From a bacterium (GTDB lineage Bacteria > Verrucomicrobiota > Verrucomicrobiia > Limisphaerales > UBA11358): a stretch of 64,000 bases of DNA. The notes below the pieces were generated by a model, which saw only the letters and a program-made list of their open reading frames with translations, was not told the origin of the DNA and did no database searches. The stretch covers positions 31,765-95,764 of the forward strand of contig JAJXXW010000035.1 of assembly GCA_021780905.1 (NCBI GenBank), in the 5' to 3' direction. This document shows, one piece after another, positions 28,857 through 37,883 of the stretch (the stretch's first letter is position 1; each line of letters starts with the position of its first letter). A program made the position numbers and the translations under genes.

Positions 28857-29423
28857 ATGGAAAACACAACTTCAAAGCATGTGGATCTGGCGCGCTTCGC
28901 GACCGCCGGTTTTGACCGCGGTGCCTCGCGGTTCAAGGAGATGCTGTGGGTGCTGGTGCGCTGCCTGTTTTTCGCGCCGGCGTGGCCGCTGCCCAGCGCG
29001 CTTCGCGTTTTCTGGCTGCGCTGGTTCGGCGCAAAAGTCGGTCGCGGTGTGGTGATCCGCCCCCGGGTGAACATTCATTTTCCGTGGCGGCTGGCAATTG
29101 GCGACCACGTCTGGCTGGGCGAGGAATGCTGGCTGTTGAATCTGGCACCGATCGTCATCGGCAGCCAGGTGTGCCTTTCGCAGCGGGCGTTTCTTTGCAC
29201 CGGCAGTCATGATTACAAATCCTCCACTTTTGATCTGGTTGTAAAACCAATCACGGTCGAAGACGGTGTTTGGATTGGCGCGGGCGGCTGGGTTGGTCCG
29301 GGAGTCAAAGTGGGCACCCACGCCGTGCTCGCCGCCGGTTCGGTGGCCACGAAAGATTTGCAGCCGTGGGGCATTTACCAGGGCAACCCGGCGGCATTCG
29401 TCAGGCTGCGGGCAATCCGATAG
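28857..29423 (+). CDS. WcaF-like O-acetyltransferase (left-handed beta-helix)
   Basis: A 188-residue hexapeptide-repeat acyltransferase. After a basic N-terminus with a short hydrophobic stretch come the repeat turns VVIRPRVNIHFPW, LAIGDHVWLGEECWLLN, IVIGSQVCLSQRAFLCTGSHDY and ITVEDGVWIGAGGWVGPGVKVG, as in colanic-acid WcaF enzymes. The His in TGSHDY is the expected catalytic base. It transfers acetyl from acetyl-CoA to a sugar hydroxyl on the cytoplasmic side, before export. This makes two acylation routes in the locus, with the OafA-SGNH protein working at the membrane. Confidence 0.9.
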   Translation: MENTTSKHVDLARFATAGFDRGASRFKEMLWVLVRCLFFAPAWPLPSALRVFWLRWFGAKVGRGVVIRPRVNIHFPWRLAIGDHVWLGEECWLLNLAPIVIGSQVCLSQRAFLCTGSHDYKSSTFDLVVKPITVEDGVWIGAGGWVGPGVKVGTHAVLAAGSVATKDLQPWGIYQGNPAAFVRLRAIR

Positions 29424-29444
29424 AACTATTTAAGAGGCTGTCAC

Positions 29445-31022
29445 ATGGAAACCACCATAACCAAACCGCTGGCGCCGGAAAAAAAACTTTTCCAATCGGC
29501 CTGGCTGCTCGTGCCGGTCGGCTATCTCTGGTTCCGGCTGATTGACAACCTCCGGCTGGAGTGGACCACGAATCCGCAGTATAGCTTCGGTCTGGTCGTG
29601 CCGCTGCTGGTGGCGGGATTGCTGCTGCGGCGCTGGCATCGGGCCGCCGCCCTGCCGCTGGCACCGGTCGCGCGGCCGGCATGGCGGATTTTTTTCTGGC
29701 TGGCCTTGCCGGTTTTATTCTATCTGCCCACGCGCCTGGTTGAAGCGGCCACGCCGGAATGGCGGCCGATCCAATGGCTGCTCGGCATCGAAGCCGCCGG
29801 CCTGACGCTGGCGGCCGTCTATTTTATCGCGGGGAAAAACTGGCTGAAACAAATGGCGTTTCCGGTGCTGTTTTTCTTCGTGGCCATTCCGTGGCCGTCG
29901 CTGTTCGAAACGCCGATCATCCAGGGCCTCACGCACACGAATGCCGCCCTGGTGGTGCAGGTGATGAGCCTGGCCGGTGTGCCGGCCTTTCAGCACGGCA
30001 ATTTGATCGAAGTCAGCACCGGCATGGTGGGTATCAACGATGCCTGCAGCGGCATCCGCTCGCTCCAATCCAGCATCATGCTCACGTTTTTCTTCGGGGA
30101 GTTTTATTGGCTGCGCTGGCCGCGCCGGCTGCTGCTGGTGCCCGTGGGTTTTCTGCTGGCAATGACGTTCAATTTATGCCGCACCTCGCTGCTGGCTTGG
30201 ATCGCCGCCAACAAGGGCGTCGCCGCCGTCGCGGATTATCACGACGAGGCGGGGTTCTCGATTTTGGTGGCCTGCACGCTGACCATCTGGCTCGCCGCCA
30301 TTTTACTGGGCTGGCGTCACCATCAGCCCGACCGCGCGGAAGCGGCAGTCGTTTCCGCACCGAGCGCCACCGGTTCGGCCTGGCAACCGGTGCGGTGGAT
30401 GGCGCTGCTGCTGGTGCTCTGGCTCGTCCTCGTCGAAACCGGCGTGGCAATGTGGTATCGCATCCGGGAATCGCACATCAAACCCGGTCTGGTCTGGTCG
30501 GTGAAACTGCCGGAGGACAAACCGGCGTTCCAAAAAATTCCCGTCACGGCGGACGAAAATATTCTGCTGCGGTTCGATGACGCCCGGCAGGGTCGGTGGC
30601 CGGAAGCGGATGGCACCACCTGGGTGGTTTATTATTTTGACTGGCGGCCCGGCCGGGTGGCCGGTTATCTGGCCAAACGGCACACGCCGGACATCTGTCT
30701 GCCGGCCGCGGGCTTGAAAATGGTCGCCGGTCCCACCTTGCTGCCGATCCAGATCCACGGCGTGGCACTGCCGTTTCGCAGCTATGTCTTCGCCGGCCAG
30801 GGCGGCCAGTATCAAGTCTATCAATGCCACTGGGAGCCGGGCGAAAACGATTTGTATGCCAATGAGTCGTCGCGCTTCAATCTGATCCGCGGCGTTTGGG
30901 CCGGACGCGGCAACCAGGGGCAAAAGGTTTTGGAAATCATCATCGCCGGTGCCGCCGATCCGGAACAGGCGCGACAGGAATTGTTGCGGCAACTGGACGG
31001 TTTGATCCAGGTGGAAAAATAA
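29445..31022 (+). CDS. Exosortase with fused C-terminal EpsI domain
   Basis: A 525-residue membrane protease-transpeptidase. The N-terminal 300 residues have about eight membrane segments and the full exosortase triad: Cys201 in NDACSGIRSLQSS, Arg246 in FNLCRTSLL, and His266 in YHDEAGF. From about residue 325 a membrane segment leads to a periplasmic EpsI-type domain (residues 340-520) with WVVYYFDWRPGRVAGYLAKRHTPDICLPAAG. Exosortases cleave PEP-CTERM-like tails and attach the proteins at the surface, and they are tied to exopolysaccharide loci. The fused form resembles the XrtD type, but the exact subtype was not tested. A matching substrate is encoded at 39,839-40,525. Confidence 0.95.
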   Translation: METTITKPLAPEKKLFQSAWLLVPVGYLWFRLIDNLRLEWTTNPQYSFGLVVPLLVAGLLLRRWHRAAALPLAPVARPAWRIFFWLALPVLFYLPTRLVEAATPEWRPIQWLLGIEAAGLTLAAVYFIAGKNWLKQMAFPVLFFFVAIPWPSLFETPIIQGLTHTNAALVVQVMSLAGVPAFQHGNLIEVSTGMVGINDACSGIRSLQSSIMLTFFFGEFYWLRWPRRLLLVPVGFLLAMTFNLCRTSLLAWIAANKGVAAVADYHDEAGFSILVACTLTIWLAAILLGWRHHQPDRAEAAVVSAPSATGSAWQPVRWMALLLVLWLVLVETGVAMWYRIRESHIKPGLVWSVKLPEDKPAFQKIPVTADENILLRFDDARQGRWPEADGTTWVVYYFDWRPGRVAGYLAKRHTPDICLPAAGLKMVAGPTLLPIQIHGVALPFRSYVFAGQGGQYQVYQCHWEPGENDLYANESSRFNLIRGVWAGRGNQGQKVLEIIIAGAADPEQARQELLRQLDGLIQVEK

Positions 31023-31031
31023 CCAGCCCCA

Positions 31032-31041
31032 CCCCCCCCCC
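31032..31041 (+). repeat. Ten-cytosine tract abutting a start codon
   Basis: Ten consecutive C stand directly before the GTG start of the next glycosyltransferase, in a 19-base gap after the exosortase stop, where a ribosome binding site would be expected. No Shine-Dalgarno-like purine run is visible. Homopolymer tracts of this size slip during replication, so their length may vary between cells. Confidence 0.85.
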
Positions 31042-32262
31042 GTGCGCATCACGCTCATCAACCAGGCATTTTATCCCGACGTCGTTTCCAGCGGACAACA
31101 TCTGACGGATGTCGCGCGCGGACTGGCCGAACGCGGGCATCAGGTCACGGTGGTCGCCAGCCGCCGGGCCTACGATGAGCCGGCCAAAAAATTTCCCGGC
31201 CGGGAAAGCTGGCCGGGCATCACGATTCATCGCGTGTTCAACACCGGTTTCGGCAAGCGCGCCAAATGGCGGCGCGCGGCGGATTTTCTGACCTTTCTGC
31301 TTGCCGCCGCCGGGCGGCTGGTCTGGCTGCCCAAACCGGATGTCGTGATGGCCCTGACCTCGCCGCCGCTGGTTTCGGTGATGGCGGCGCTGTATGCGCG
31401 CTGGCGCGGCGCGAAATTCTGCTACTGGATCATGGATTTGAATCCCGATGAAGCCGTGGCGGCCGGCTGGCTGAAACCGGATTCGCTGGCCGCGCGCTGG
31501 CTCGAACGCCTGTCGCGCTTCAGCCTGAACCAGGCCGCCGTCATCGTGGTGCTGGATGAATACATGCGCAAAAAAATCCTGGCGAAGGGAATCGCCGCGG
31601 AAAAAATCGCGGTCATCCCGCCGTGGTCGCACGATGCGGAAATCCATTTTGACGCGGCGGGCCGGGCGCGCTTCCGGCAGGCGCAGAATTTGGACGGCAA
31701 GTTTGTCGTGATGTATGCGGGCAACCACAGTCCCTGCCATCCGCTGACCACGCTGCTGGCGGCGGTGAAGGAACTGGCGGCGAGCCAGCCGGACCTGTTT
31801 TTCTGTTTTGTCGGCGGCGGCTCGGAACAGCAGCGGGTCAAAATGTTCGCCCAGGAACACCGGCTGGCGAACGTGCGTTGCCTGCCGTATCAACCGCTGG
31901 ACCAACTGGCCGGCGTGCTATCGGCGGCGGATTTGCACCTGGTCGTGATGGGCGATCCGTTCGTCGGTCTGGTCCATCCCTGCAAAGCTTACAATTTGCT
32001 GCGCGTGAACGCGCCGATGCTTTATCTCGGGCCGAAACCCAGCCACATCTCGGAAATGCTGGATCAAATCAACGGCGAGCTGCCAACCGGTTGGGCGCCG
32101 CACGGGAATCCGAATCAAGCCATCCAAGCCATTCTGGAACTGCAACAGGCCGTCAGCCGGACCGCGCGCAAAAATGGCGATCCGCTGGCCGGGCGGTTTG
32201 CGAAAGAAACTTTGCTGCCCCGGCTGTTGGAACTGATAGAATCTGCCGGGCAAAGAAGATGA
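31042..32262 (+). CDS. Glycosyltransferase family 4 protein (WbuB-like)
   Basis: A 406-residue GT-B enzyme resembling WbuB/colanic-acid type transferases: ITLINQAFYPDVVSSGQHLTDVARGLAERGHQVTVVAS at the N-terminus, split here by family convention into the acceptor loop, and VVMALTSPPLVSVMAAL followed by FCYWIMDLNPDEA. The donor domain has KFVVMYAGNHSPCHPL. The usual E-x7-E is replaced by VVMGDPFVGLVHPCKAYNLL, as in WbuB relatives. GTG start is forced by the position of the fold. Confidence 0.87.
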   Translation: MRITLINQAFYPDVVSSGQHLTDVARGLAERGHQVTVVASRRAYDEPAKKFPGRESWPGITIHRVFNTGFGKRAKWRRAADFLTFLLAAAGRLVWLPKPDVVMALTSPPLVSVMAALYARWRGAKFCYWIMDLNPDEAVAAGWLKPDSLAARWLERLSRFSLNQAAVIVVLDEYMRKKILAKGIAAEKIAVIPPWSHDAEIHFDAAGRARFRQAQNLDGKFVVMYAGNHSPCHPLTTLLAAVKELAASQPDLFFCFVGGGSEQQRVKMFAQEHRLANVRCLPYQPLDQLAGVLSAADLHLVVMGDPFVGLVHPCKAYNLLRVNAPMLYLGPKPSHISEMLDQINGELPTGWAPHGNPNQAIQAILELQQAVSRTARKNGDPLAGRFAKETLLPRLLELIESAGQRR

Positions 32263-32295
32263 CTTTTTCCGGCATTGGAAATTTTGAAATGAATC

Positions 32296-34173
32296 ATGTT
32301 TGGTGATCTCGACAAATATATTCTGGTTTTCCTGGCCGGGTTGTTGGTGACTTATCTGCTGACGCCGGTTGTGCGCGGGCTGGCCATCCGGTTCGGCGTG
32401 GTGGATCTGCCGGACGCCCGGCGACCGCACAAACGGCCGACCGCCCGGGGTGGCGGGCTGGCCCTGGTGCTCGGCGTGCATGCCGCCTGCCTGACGGCGG
32501 TTTTATTTCCCTGGCCGCAACTGGCCGGGGCGATTGACTTCCGGTGGTGGGAGAAATTTGCCCTGGCCTCGTCGGTGCTGCTGCTGGTCGGCATCGTTGA
32601 CGACGTGCGCGGGCTGAAACCGCTGGTCAAGCTGGGCGGACAGGTTTTGGCCGCGGTGCTGATTTGGTTTTCCGGCCTGCGATTCGGCCAGTTGCTCGGT
32701 CAGGATTTGCCGCCGCCGGTGGACTGCGCGCTGGTGGTGTTCTGGCTGGTGGCCATCATCAATGCCTTCAACCTGATTGACGGGCTGGATGGCTTGGCCG
32801 CCGGGCTGGCGATCATCTCCGCCGTGGGTTTGACCGGGATTCTGGTGATGCAGCACAGCCCGGCGCAGGTGCTGCTGCTGCTGGGCTTTATCGGCGCGTG
32901 CCTGGGATTTTTGCGCTACAATTTTCATCCGGCCAGCATTTTTCTCGGCGACACCGGCAGCATGTTCCTCGGATTCACGCTCGGCGTGGTTTCCCTGCAG
33001 ACTTTCAACAAGAACACTTTCCTGATTTCCATGACGATCCCCATCATGGTGCTGGGCGTGCCGATCTATGACGCCCTGCTGGCCATCTGGCGGCGTTCCT
33101 TGCGCTCCCGGCTGGATAAAGCCGCAGGCACCGGCCGCAAGGCCGGCATCCTGCAGCCGGATGTGGAACATCTGCATCATCGGCTGGCCAAATCCGGTCT
33201 CAGCACCCAGTCGGTGGCGACCTTTCTGTATGTGCTCAATGGCAGTTTCGTGACCGTGGGTCTGGCCATTCTTTTTTTTCATTCGCAGGCGGCGGGAATC
33301 TTTCTGATCGCCATGCTGGCGGCGGTTTATGTGCTGCTGCGGCAGCTCGCCGTCGTTGAATTGCGCGAAACCGGCCGGGCGCTGCTCACGGGTTTGCGCC
33401 GGCCGACGCATACCACCTTCAAGGCGCTGCTGTATCCGGTCTGGGACATGACGGTGCTGTCGGCGTCGCTGGCGTTTGTGTTGTGGGAGATTGAAGGGGT
33501 AGATCTGAATTTTTGGCACCACTGGTTTTTGGAGCTGCCCATCTGGGTGACGCCCACCTTCACGGTGCTGTCGCTGTCCCGCTGTTATTTGATTTATTGG
33601 CCGCGGGCGCAGTTTCGCGACTTCCTGATGCTGGTGGTCTGTCTGGTGACCGGAATTCTGGTCAGCCTGGGGCTGGCGCTGATCATTGATTCCGGCAGCC
33701 GGTCGCTCTGGCTGATGCGCGCCCTGCTGGTGACGGCGACGGCGCATCCCCTGATGGTGTCCGCGCGACTGCTCCACCGCAGCCTTGAAGAGCTGGCGAT
33801 GTGGTTTCGGATCCAGGGCGATCCGGCCGGCGACACGGAAAGGATTTTGCTTTATGGTGCCGGGGCCAAAGCCCGGTTGTTCCTGCTGGACCACGCGACC
33901 CGGATCGCCCGTCATTCCAGCCAGCGAAACATCGTGGGGCTGATCGATGACGAACTGAGCCTGCATAACCAGTGGGTTTATGGCCAGATGGTGTTGGGGG
34001 GATTTAAGGAGTTGCCTCGGCTGATTGAGCGCCATAAAATTAGCCGCGTGATTGTGGTCGCCGATTTATTGCCGGAAAATCTGGCCGGCATCCGGGAGCT
34101 GGCCGCCCGGCACAAAATCAAACTGGATCAGTGGTTTCTGGAGGAGCGCGATATCAGCCGGCGGCCTTTTTAA
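32296..34173 (+). CDS. WecA/TagO-like phosphoglycosyltransferase fused to a Rossmann domain
   Basis: A 625-residue protein. Residues 1-360 are a MraY/WecA-type enzyme, which attaches a sugar-1-phosphate to undecaprenyl phosphate: DLPDARRPHKRPTARGGGLA, GIVDDVRGLKPL, LIDGLDGLAAG, FLGDTGSMFLGF and the HLHHRLAKSG loop are all present with about eleven membrane segments. Further membrane segments follow, and from about 515 a nucleotide-binding-like domain (ILLYGAGAKARLFLLDHA) similar to CoA_binding_3 regions of WbaP-type proteins. Ordinary WecA/TagO proteins are 330-370 residues, so the fusion is notable. It probably starts the glycan made by this locus. Confidence 0.92.
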   Translation: MFGDLDKYILVFLAGLLVTYLLTPVVRGLAIRFGVVDLPDARRPHKRPTARGGGLALVLGVHAACLTAVLFPWPQLAGAIDFRWWEKFALASSVLLLVGIVDDVRGLKPLVKLGGQVLAAVLIWFSGLRFGQLLGQDLPPPVDCALVVFWLVAIINAFNLIDGLDGLAAGLAIISAVGLTGILVMQHSPAQVLLLLGFIGACLGFLRYNFHPASIFLGDTGSMFLGFTLGVVSLQTFNKNTFLISMTIPIMVLGVPIYDALLAIWRRSLRSRLDKAAGTGRKAGILQPDVEHLHHRLAKSGLSTQSVATFLYVLNGSFVTVGLAILFFHSQAAGIFLIAMLAAVYVLLRQLAVVELRETGRALLTGLRRPTHTTFKALLYPVWDMTVLSASLAFVLWEIEGVDLNFWHHWFLELPIWVTPTFTVLSLSRCYLIYWPRAQFRDFLMLVVCLVTGILVSLGLALIIDSGSRSLWLMRALLVTATAHPLMVSARLLHRSLEELAMWFRIQGDPAGDTERILLYGAGAKARLFLLDHATRIARHSSQRNIVGLIDDELSLHNQWVYGQMVLGGFKELPRLIERHKISRVIVVADLLPENLAGIRELAARHKIKLDQWFLEERDISRRPF

Positions 34174-34228
34174 CCAAACGGCACCGGCTTTTTCATAAAA
34201 ACAGGCACGGCCGAAGAACCAAAATACT

Positions 34229-35899
34229 ATGCGCAAATTAATTTATATTCTCGTGGGCAGTATCGGACTGCTGCTGCTGGGTTATACGGCCTACCGGGGC
34301 TATCTGGTGTGGCGGGAAAACCGCCTGATCACCATGGCCAGGGCGTATCTCGCCAAAGCCGACACGAAAGATGCCGTTCTTTCGTTGCAACAACTGATCC
34401 ATGGCAGCCCGCGCAATCTGGAAGCCACCCGGCTGATGGCCGGGTTGATGGATGCGGAGCATTCCCCGGACGCCATTTTTTGGTGGCAGCGGGCCGTGGA
34501 ACTGAACCCCAAATCCACCGAGAATCGTCTGGCCCTTGCCAAGAGCGCGCTGACGCTCAAGAACTTTGCCCTGGCCAGCAGCACCCTGGCGGGTGTGTCC
34601 GAGGCGGATCAGAACACGGCCAGCTTTCAGGAACTGGCGGGCGGCATGGCGCTCCTGATGGGACGGCTCGATCAAGCCGAAACCAATTTCAGCGAGGCGC
34701 TCCGGCTGGAACCGGCGAACCCTCTTCACAAGGTCAACCTTGCTCTGCTGCGCCTGCACGGGACCAACGCCCTGGACATGGCCGAGGCGCGCATTGATCT
34801 GAAACGCGTAATCCAGAGTTCCACCAATGCGGAACTGCGCCACATATCGCAACGCGAACTGGTCCTGGATGCCCTGCGTTCCAAGGATTTGCCCGCCGCG
34901 ATGAGCCTCTCGCAGGAGTTAATCCAACTTACCAACGCTGTTTTTGCCGATTCGCTGCTGCGGTTGGACGTTCTGCTGGAGGCCAAAAGCCCCGAACTGA
35001 ACCCCAGCCTGGCCCGTTATCAGCGCGAAGCGACCAACACCTCCGCAAACTTGTTTGACCTGTCCAACTGGCAGATGGACCGCCTCTCGCCGGCCGAAAC
35101 GCTCGCCTGGCTGCAGGGTCTGCCAAGGACCATGCAGACCAACATGCCGGCGGCCTTGCAGATCGCCAAGTGTCAGCTTTTGTTGGGGCGCTGGAAGGCG
35201 ATGCAGGATTTGCTGGCGGCGCAGGACTGGGGGCAACTGAACTTTGAACGCCATGCCCTGCTCGCGCGGTCGTTGCGGGAACAGAATTTGGCCGAATCCG
35301 CCAAGTCGGAATGGCAGCAGGCGCTGAACGCCACCAAAAACAACAAAATCGCCCTGAAAACACTCTTCAGCATGGCCCGCGAGTTGCGCTGGGACAGCGA
35401 GGCCGACCAGATTCTCTGGACCATCTTCAATTTGTATCCCGAAGAAACGGCCGCTTGGTTGAGTTTGCGTGACCATTTGATTGCCAGCGGCAATACCCGT
35501 TTGCTCCTGCATTTGATCGATCTTCAAAGCCGGCGGAACCCATCGGATGTGACGCTCAAGAATGACATGGCCTTGATTGCCCTGCTTCTGAAAGCCGACG
35601 AGTTTAGCCCGAACGAACTGGCGCGCACTATTTATCCAAACAATGAGACCAACGCTTCAATTGCCTCCACCTATGCGTTTTCACTCTACTTGCAGGGAAA
35701 ACCGGCTGAGGCGCTGAAGGTCATGGCTCGGCTCAAGCCTCAAGACCTCGCGAATCCCGGCATCGCCGGCTATTACGGACTGATCCTCAAGGCCAACGGA
35801 CGCACGGCCGAGGCAATGACCTATTTCAAGCTGTCCGCCGCCGCCCAATTGCTGCCTGAAGAACGAGCTCTTTTTGATAAAGTCGAGAAACAGCCTTAA
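34229..35899 (+). CDS. Membrane-anchored TPR protein
   Basis: A 556-residue protein with an N-terminal membrane anchor (LIYILVGSIGLLLLGYTAYRGYLVW) and then helical pairs of TPR type throughout, for example LAKADTKDAVLSLQQLI and MGRLDQAETNFSEALRLEPAN. Exosortase-linked loci often carry such a protein (PrsT-like), thought to hold the assembly complex together. That assignment is from context, not from a diagnostic motif. An IS1380-like remnant begins 14 bases after its stop. Confidence 0.8.
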   Translation: MRKLIYILVGSIGLLLLGYTAYRGYLVWRENRLITMARAYLAKADTKDAVLSLQQLIHGSPRNLEATRLMAGLMDAEHSPDAIFWWQRAVELNPKSTENRLALAKSALTLKNFALASSTLAGVSEADQNTASFQELAGGMALLMGRLDQAETNFSEALRLEPANPLHKVNLALLRLHGTNALDMAEARIDLKRVIQSSTNAELRHISQRELVLDALRSKDLPAAMSLSQELIQLTNAVFADSLLRLDVLLEAKSPELNPSLARYQREATNTSANLFDLSNWQMDRLSPAETLAWLQGLPRTMQTNMPAALQIAKCQLLLGRWKAMQDLLAAQDWGQLNFERHALLARSLREQNLAESAKSEWQQALNATKNNKIALKTLFSMARELRWDSEADQILWTIFNLYPEETAAWLSLRDHLIASGNTRLLLHLIDLQSRRNPSDVTLKNDMALIALLLKADEFSPNELARTIYPNNETNASIASTYAFSLYLQGKPAEALKVMARLKPQDLANPGIAGYYGLILKANGRTAEAMTYFKLSAAAQLLPEERALFDKVEKQP

Positions 35900-35912
35900 T
35901 TTGTCCCCCTAG

Positions 35913-36248
35913 CCCGGATATTTCATAGTGGTATTTGATTTTGGGAAAAGGCGGTGTGGAGGCGGTCTCCGACGGCTGGTTGGTGGAAAATGGGAAGCCC
36001 AGCGACCGTTGTGACGCCCAAGCCGGCGTCCACCTGACACTACAACAACACCCCGCCAGCGCTGGAAAGGGTTCCCCGGAAAAATCAGCCGCGACTTTTC
36101 GGGAACCGAGGTCGGGAAAGAGCCAGGGCAATTCTCGACAGTCCGTTGGCGCAGCAGCGGTCCGTGGCGTTTTCATTGGGCTCAGGGTTTTCAAGCCTTC
36201 TGACCCGCTCACCCCTTTTTGGTTCAATCCCACTAGGAAATATCCGGG
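35913..36248. mobile_element. IS1380-like deletion derivative, copy A (MITE-like)
   Basis: A 336-bp element with inverted ends CCCGGATATTTC and GAAATATCCGGG, flanked on both sides by CTAG (35,909-35,912 and 36,249-36,252). IS1380 elements make 4-bp target duplications, and CTAG fits. Its two ends match, in opposite orientation, those of copy B at 43,249-43,857. No transposase segment remains. The right flank is the CTAG that begins the second repeat family at 36,251. Confidence 0.75.
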
Positions 36249-36250
36249 CT

Positions 36251-36396
36251 AGCGCGTTTCCACTTTTTACGTGGCGCAGTCCGCCCCGGCTGCGGGTTTA
36301 AAGCACCGTTCCGGTGCCTTTGGGAGACCGGTCGGCGAGACGCCGCCGCAACGCGCAGGCTGGACACCTGCCCTACATCATTTCCGGAAACGCTCT
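36251..36396 (+). repeat. MITE-like repeat R2, copy a
   Basis: A stretch of about 146 bp with terminal inverted repeats (GCGTTTCC at the start, GGAAACGC at the end) and an internal hairpin AAGCACCG...CGGTGCCTT. It matches in reverse the 53,641-53,790 stretch along its whole length with about 80-85 percent identity by eye. Copy A of the IS1380-like element is inserted at its left end. Confidence 0.7.
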
Positions 36397-36627
36397 AATT
36401 TCTGATCTTCTCAATTTATTTTTGCCGGCATTTGGCCGCCAGCGCCCTGCCCCGGAGACCGGCAGTTTTACCAAACAAACGAATTGAGACCGCTGAAAAA
36501 GTGCCGCATGGAAAGTGGGGCCGGCGCCCCGCCGGTTGTGTTGCTTTGGAAAACCACCCGGGCTGGACAGGCGAGACGCCTGCCCCACTACGTTATTCGG
36601 AAATCTCAACTTGTTGGCAGGCACTCG
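36397..36627. other. Gene-free stretch with a GC-rich hairpin
   Basis: No convincing gene. The stretch contains a stem of about nine bp, GACAGGCG paired with CGCCTGCC, around 36,565-36,585. Similar text occurs in the R2 repeats. It lies immediately downstream of the aroC stop (on the minus strand), so it may act as a transcript end. Confidence 0.4.
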
Positions 36628-37710
36628 TCAGCCGCACTGCGCTCGTTGGCGCAAGGCATGATCCACCAGCACCAGCGCGGTCATCGCCTCGACCATCGGC
36701 ACGGCGCGCGGCAGCACACACGGGTCGTGGCGGCCACGGCCCTTGAGCGTGGTGTTGTGAAACGATTCGTCCACCGTGTCCTGCTCGTGCATGACCGTGG
36801 CAACGGGTTTGAACGCCGTGCGGAAAGATACCGTCTCGCCATTCGAGATGCCGCCCTGGATGCCGCCGCTGCGGTTCGTCGTCGTGAAAACCTTGCCGGC
36901 CTTCGCGCGGATCAAATCGTTGTGCTCCCGGCCGGTCAGCAAAATCCCGCCAAAGCCGTCGCCGCTCTCAAAGCCTTTGCACGCGGGCAGGCTTAACATC
37001 GCCTTGGCCAAGTCCGCCTCCAGTTTGTCGAACACCGGTTCGCCCCATCCCGCCGGCACGCCGTGCGCAACGCCTTCGATGATGCCGCCGACGGTGTTGC
37101 CTTCGGCACGCATTTTTTCGATGAGGCGAATCATCTTCGCCGCCGCCTGCGCGTCGGGACAGCGGACGATGTTGGACTCCACCTCTTTCAGTTTCACCGT
37201 TTCAGGATTCACAGCGCCGATGATTTTTTGCACCTGCTTGACGTAGGCGAGCACTTCCACGCCGAATTTCTCGCGCAAAATCTTTTTCGCAATCGCGCCC
37301 GCCGCGACGCGGCCAACGGTTTCGCGCGCGCTGGCCCGCCCGCCGCCCTGCCAGGCACGAATGCCGTATTTGGCAAAATAAGTGAAGTCCGCATGCGACG
37401 GGCGGAACTTGTCCTTCATCTCGTTGTAAGCCTCGGAACGCTGGTCCTCGTTCCGCACCCACATGGAAATGGGCGTGCCGAGCGTGAGGCCGTTTTCGGA
37501 AATGCCGGAGACGATATGCACCGTGTCGGATTCTTTGCGCGGCGTGACGATTTTGGACTGGCCCGGCCGGCGGCGGTCGAGGTCCGGCTGGATGTCGGCT
37601 GCGGAAAGTTTCAGGCGCGGCGGGCAGCCATCCACGACGACACCCACGCCGCCACCGTGCGATTCGCCCCACGTCGTGATGCGGAACAGGTGTCCGAAGG
37701 TGCTTGCCAT
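36628..37710 (-). CDS. aroC: Chorismate synthase
   Basis: A 360-residue enzyme that makes chorismate from EPSP with reduced FMN. The family signature regions are present: [17 protein letters not shown] near residue 16, [29 protein letters not shown] near 105-133 (split region of the second signature), and the C-terminal [19 protein letters not shown]. Length and termini are normal. It ends the aromatic pathway's common trunk and sits divergent from trpA, which uses a chorismate-derived product, with a 173-base gap between. Confidence 0.98.
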   Translation of the reverse strand: MASTFGHLFRITTWGESHGGGVGVVVDGCPPRLKLSAADIQPDLDRRRPGQSKIVTPRKESDTVHIVSGISENGLTLGTPISMWVRNEDQRSEAYNEMKDKFRPSHADFTYFAKYGIRAWQGGGRASARETVGRVAAGAIAKKILREKFGVEVLAYVKQVQKIIGAVNPETVKLKEVESNIVRCPDAQAAAKMIRLIEKMRAEGNTVGGIIEGVAHGVPAGWGEPVFDKLEADLAKAMLSLPACKGFESGDGFGGILLTGREHNDLIRAKAGKVFTTTNRSGGIQGGISNGETVSFRTAFKPVATVMHEQDTVDESFHNTTLKGRGRHDPCVLPRAVPMVEAMTALVLVDHALRQRAQCG

Positions 37711-37883
37711 GCAGTCATCATGCGGGAAATCCGCCGCGCGGTCAAATCCCGGATTGAAACCAGGTCACGTCAAGGACGCGAGGGGGCAATGGAGGAATTT
37801 TATCTTTCCACGCCGACTTCGCGGTCGGCGCGCGACGCTTTCCAAACTTGAATCTTGCCACCTGAAACCTGAAACTGCCGCGC

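Noticed and set aside
36435..36746. Short open frames in the gap before aroC
   Set aside because: They run into the aroC gene in the wrong strand and carry repeat-derived text only.
37063..37851. Long plus-strand open frame opposite aroC
   Set aside because: aroC is unmistakable on the minus strand and the opposite frame has no motif.
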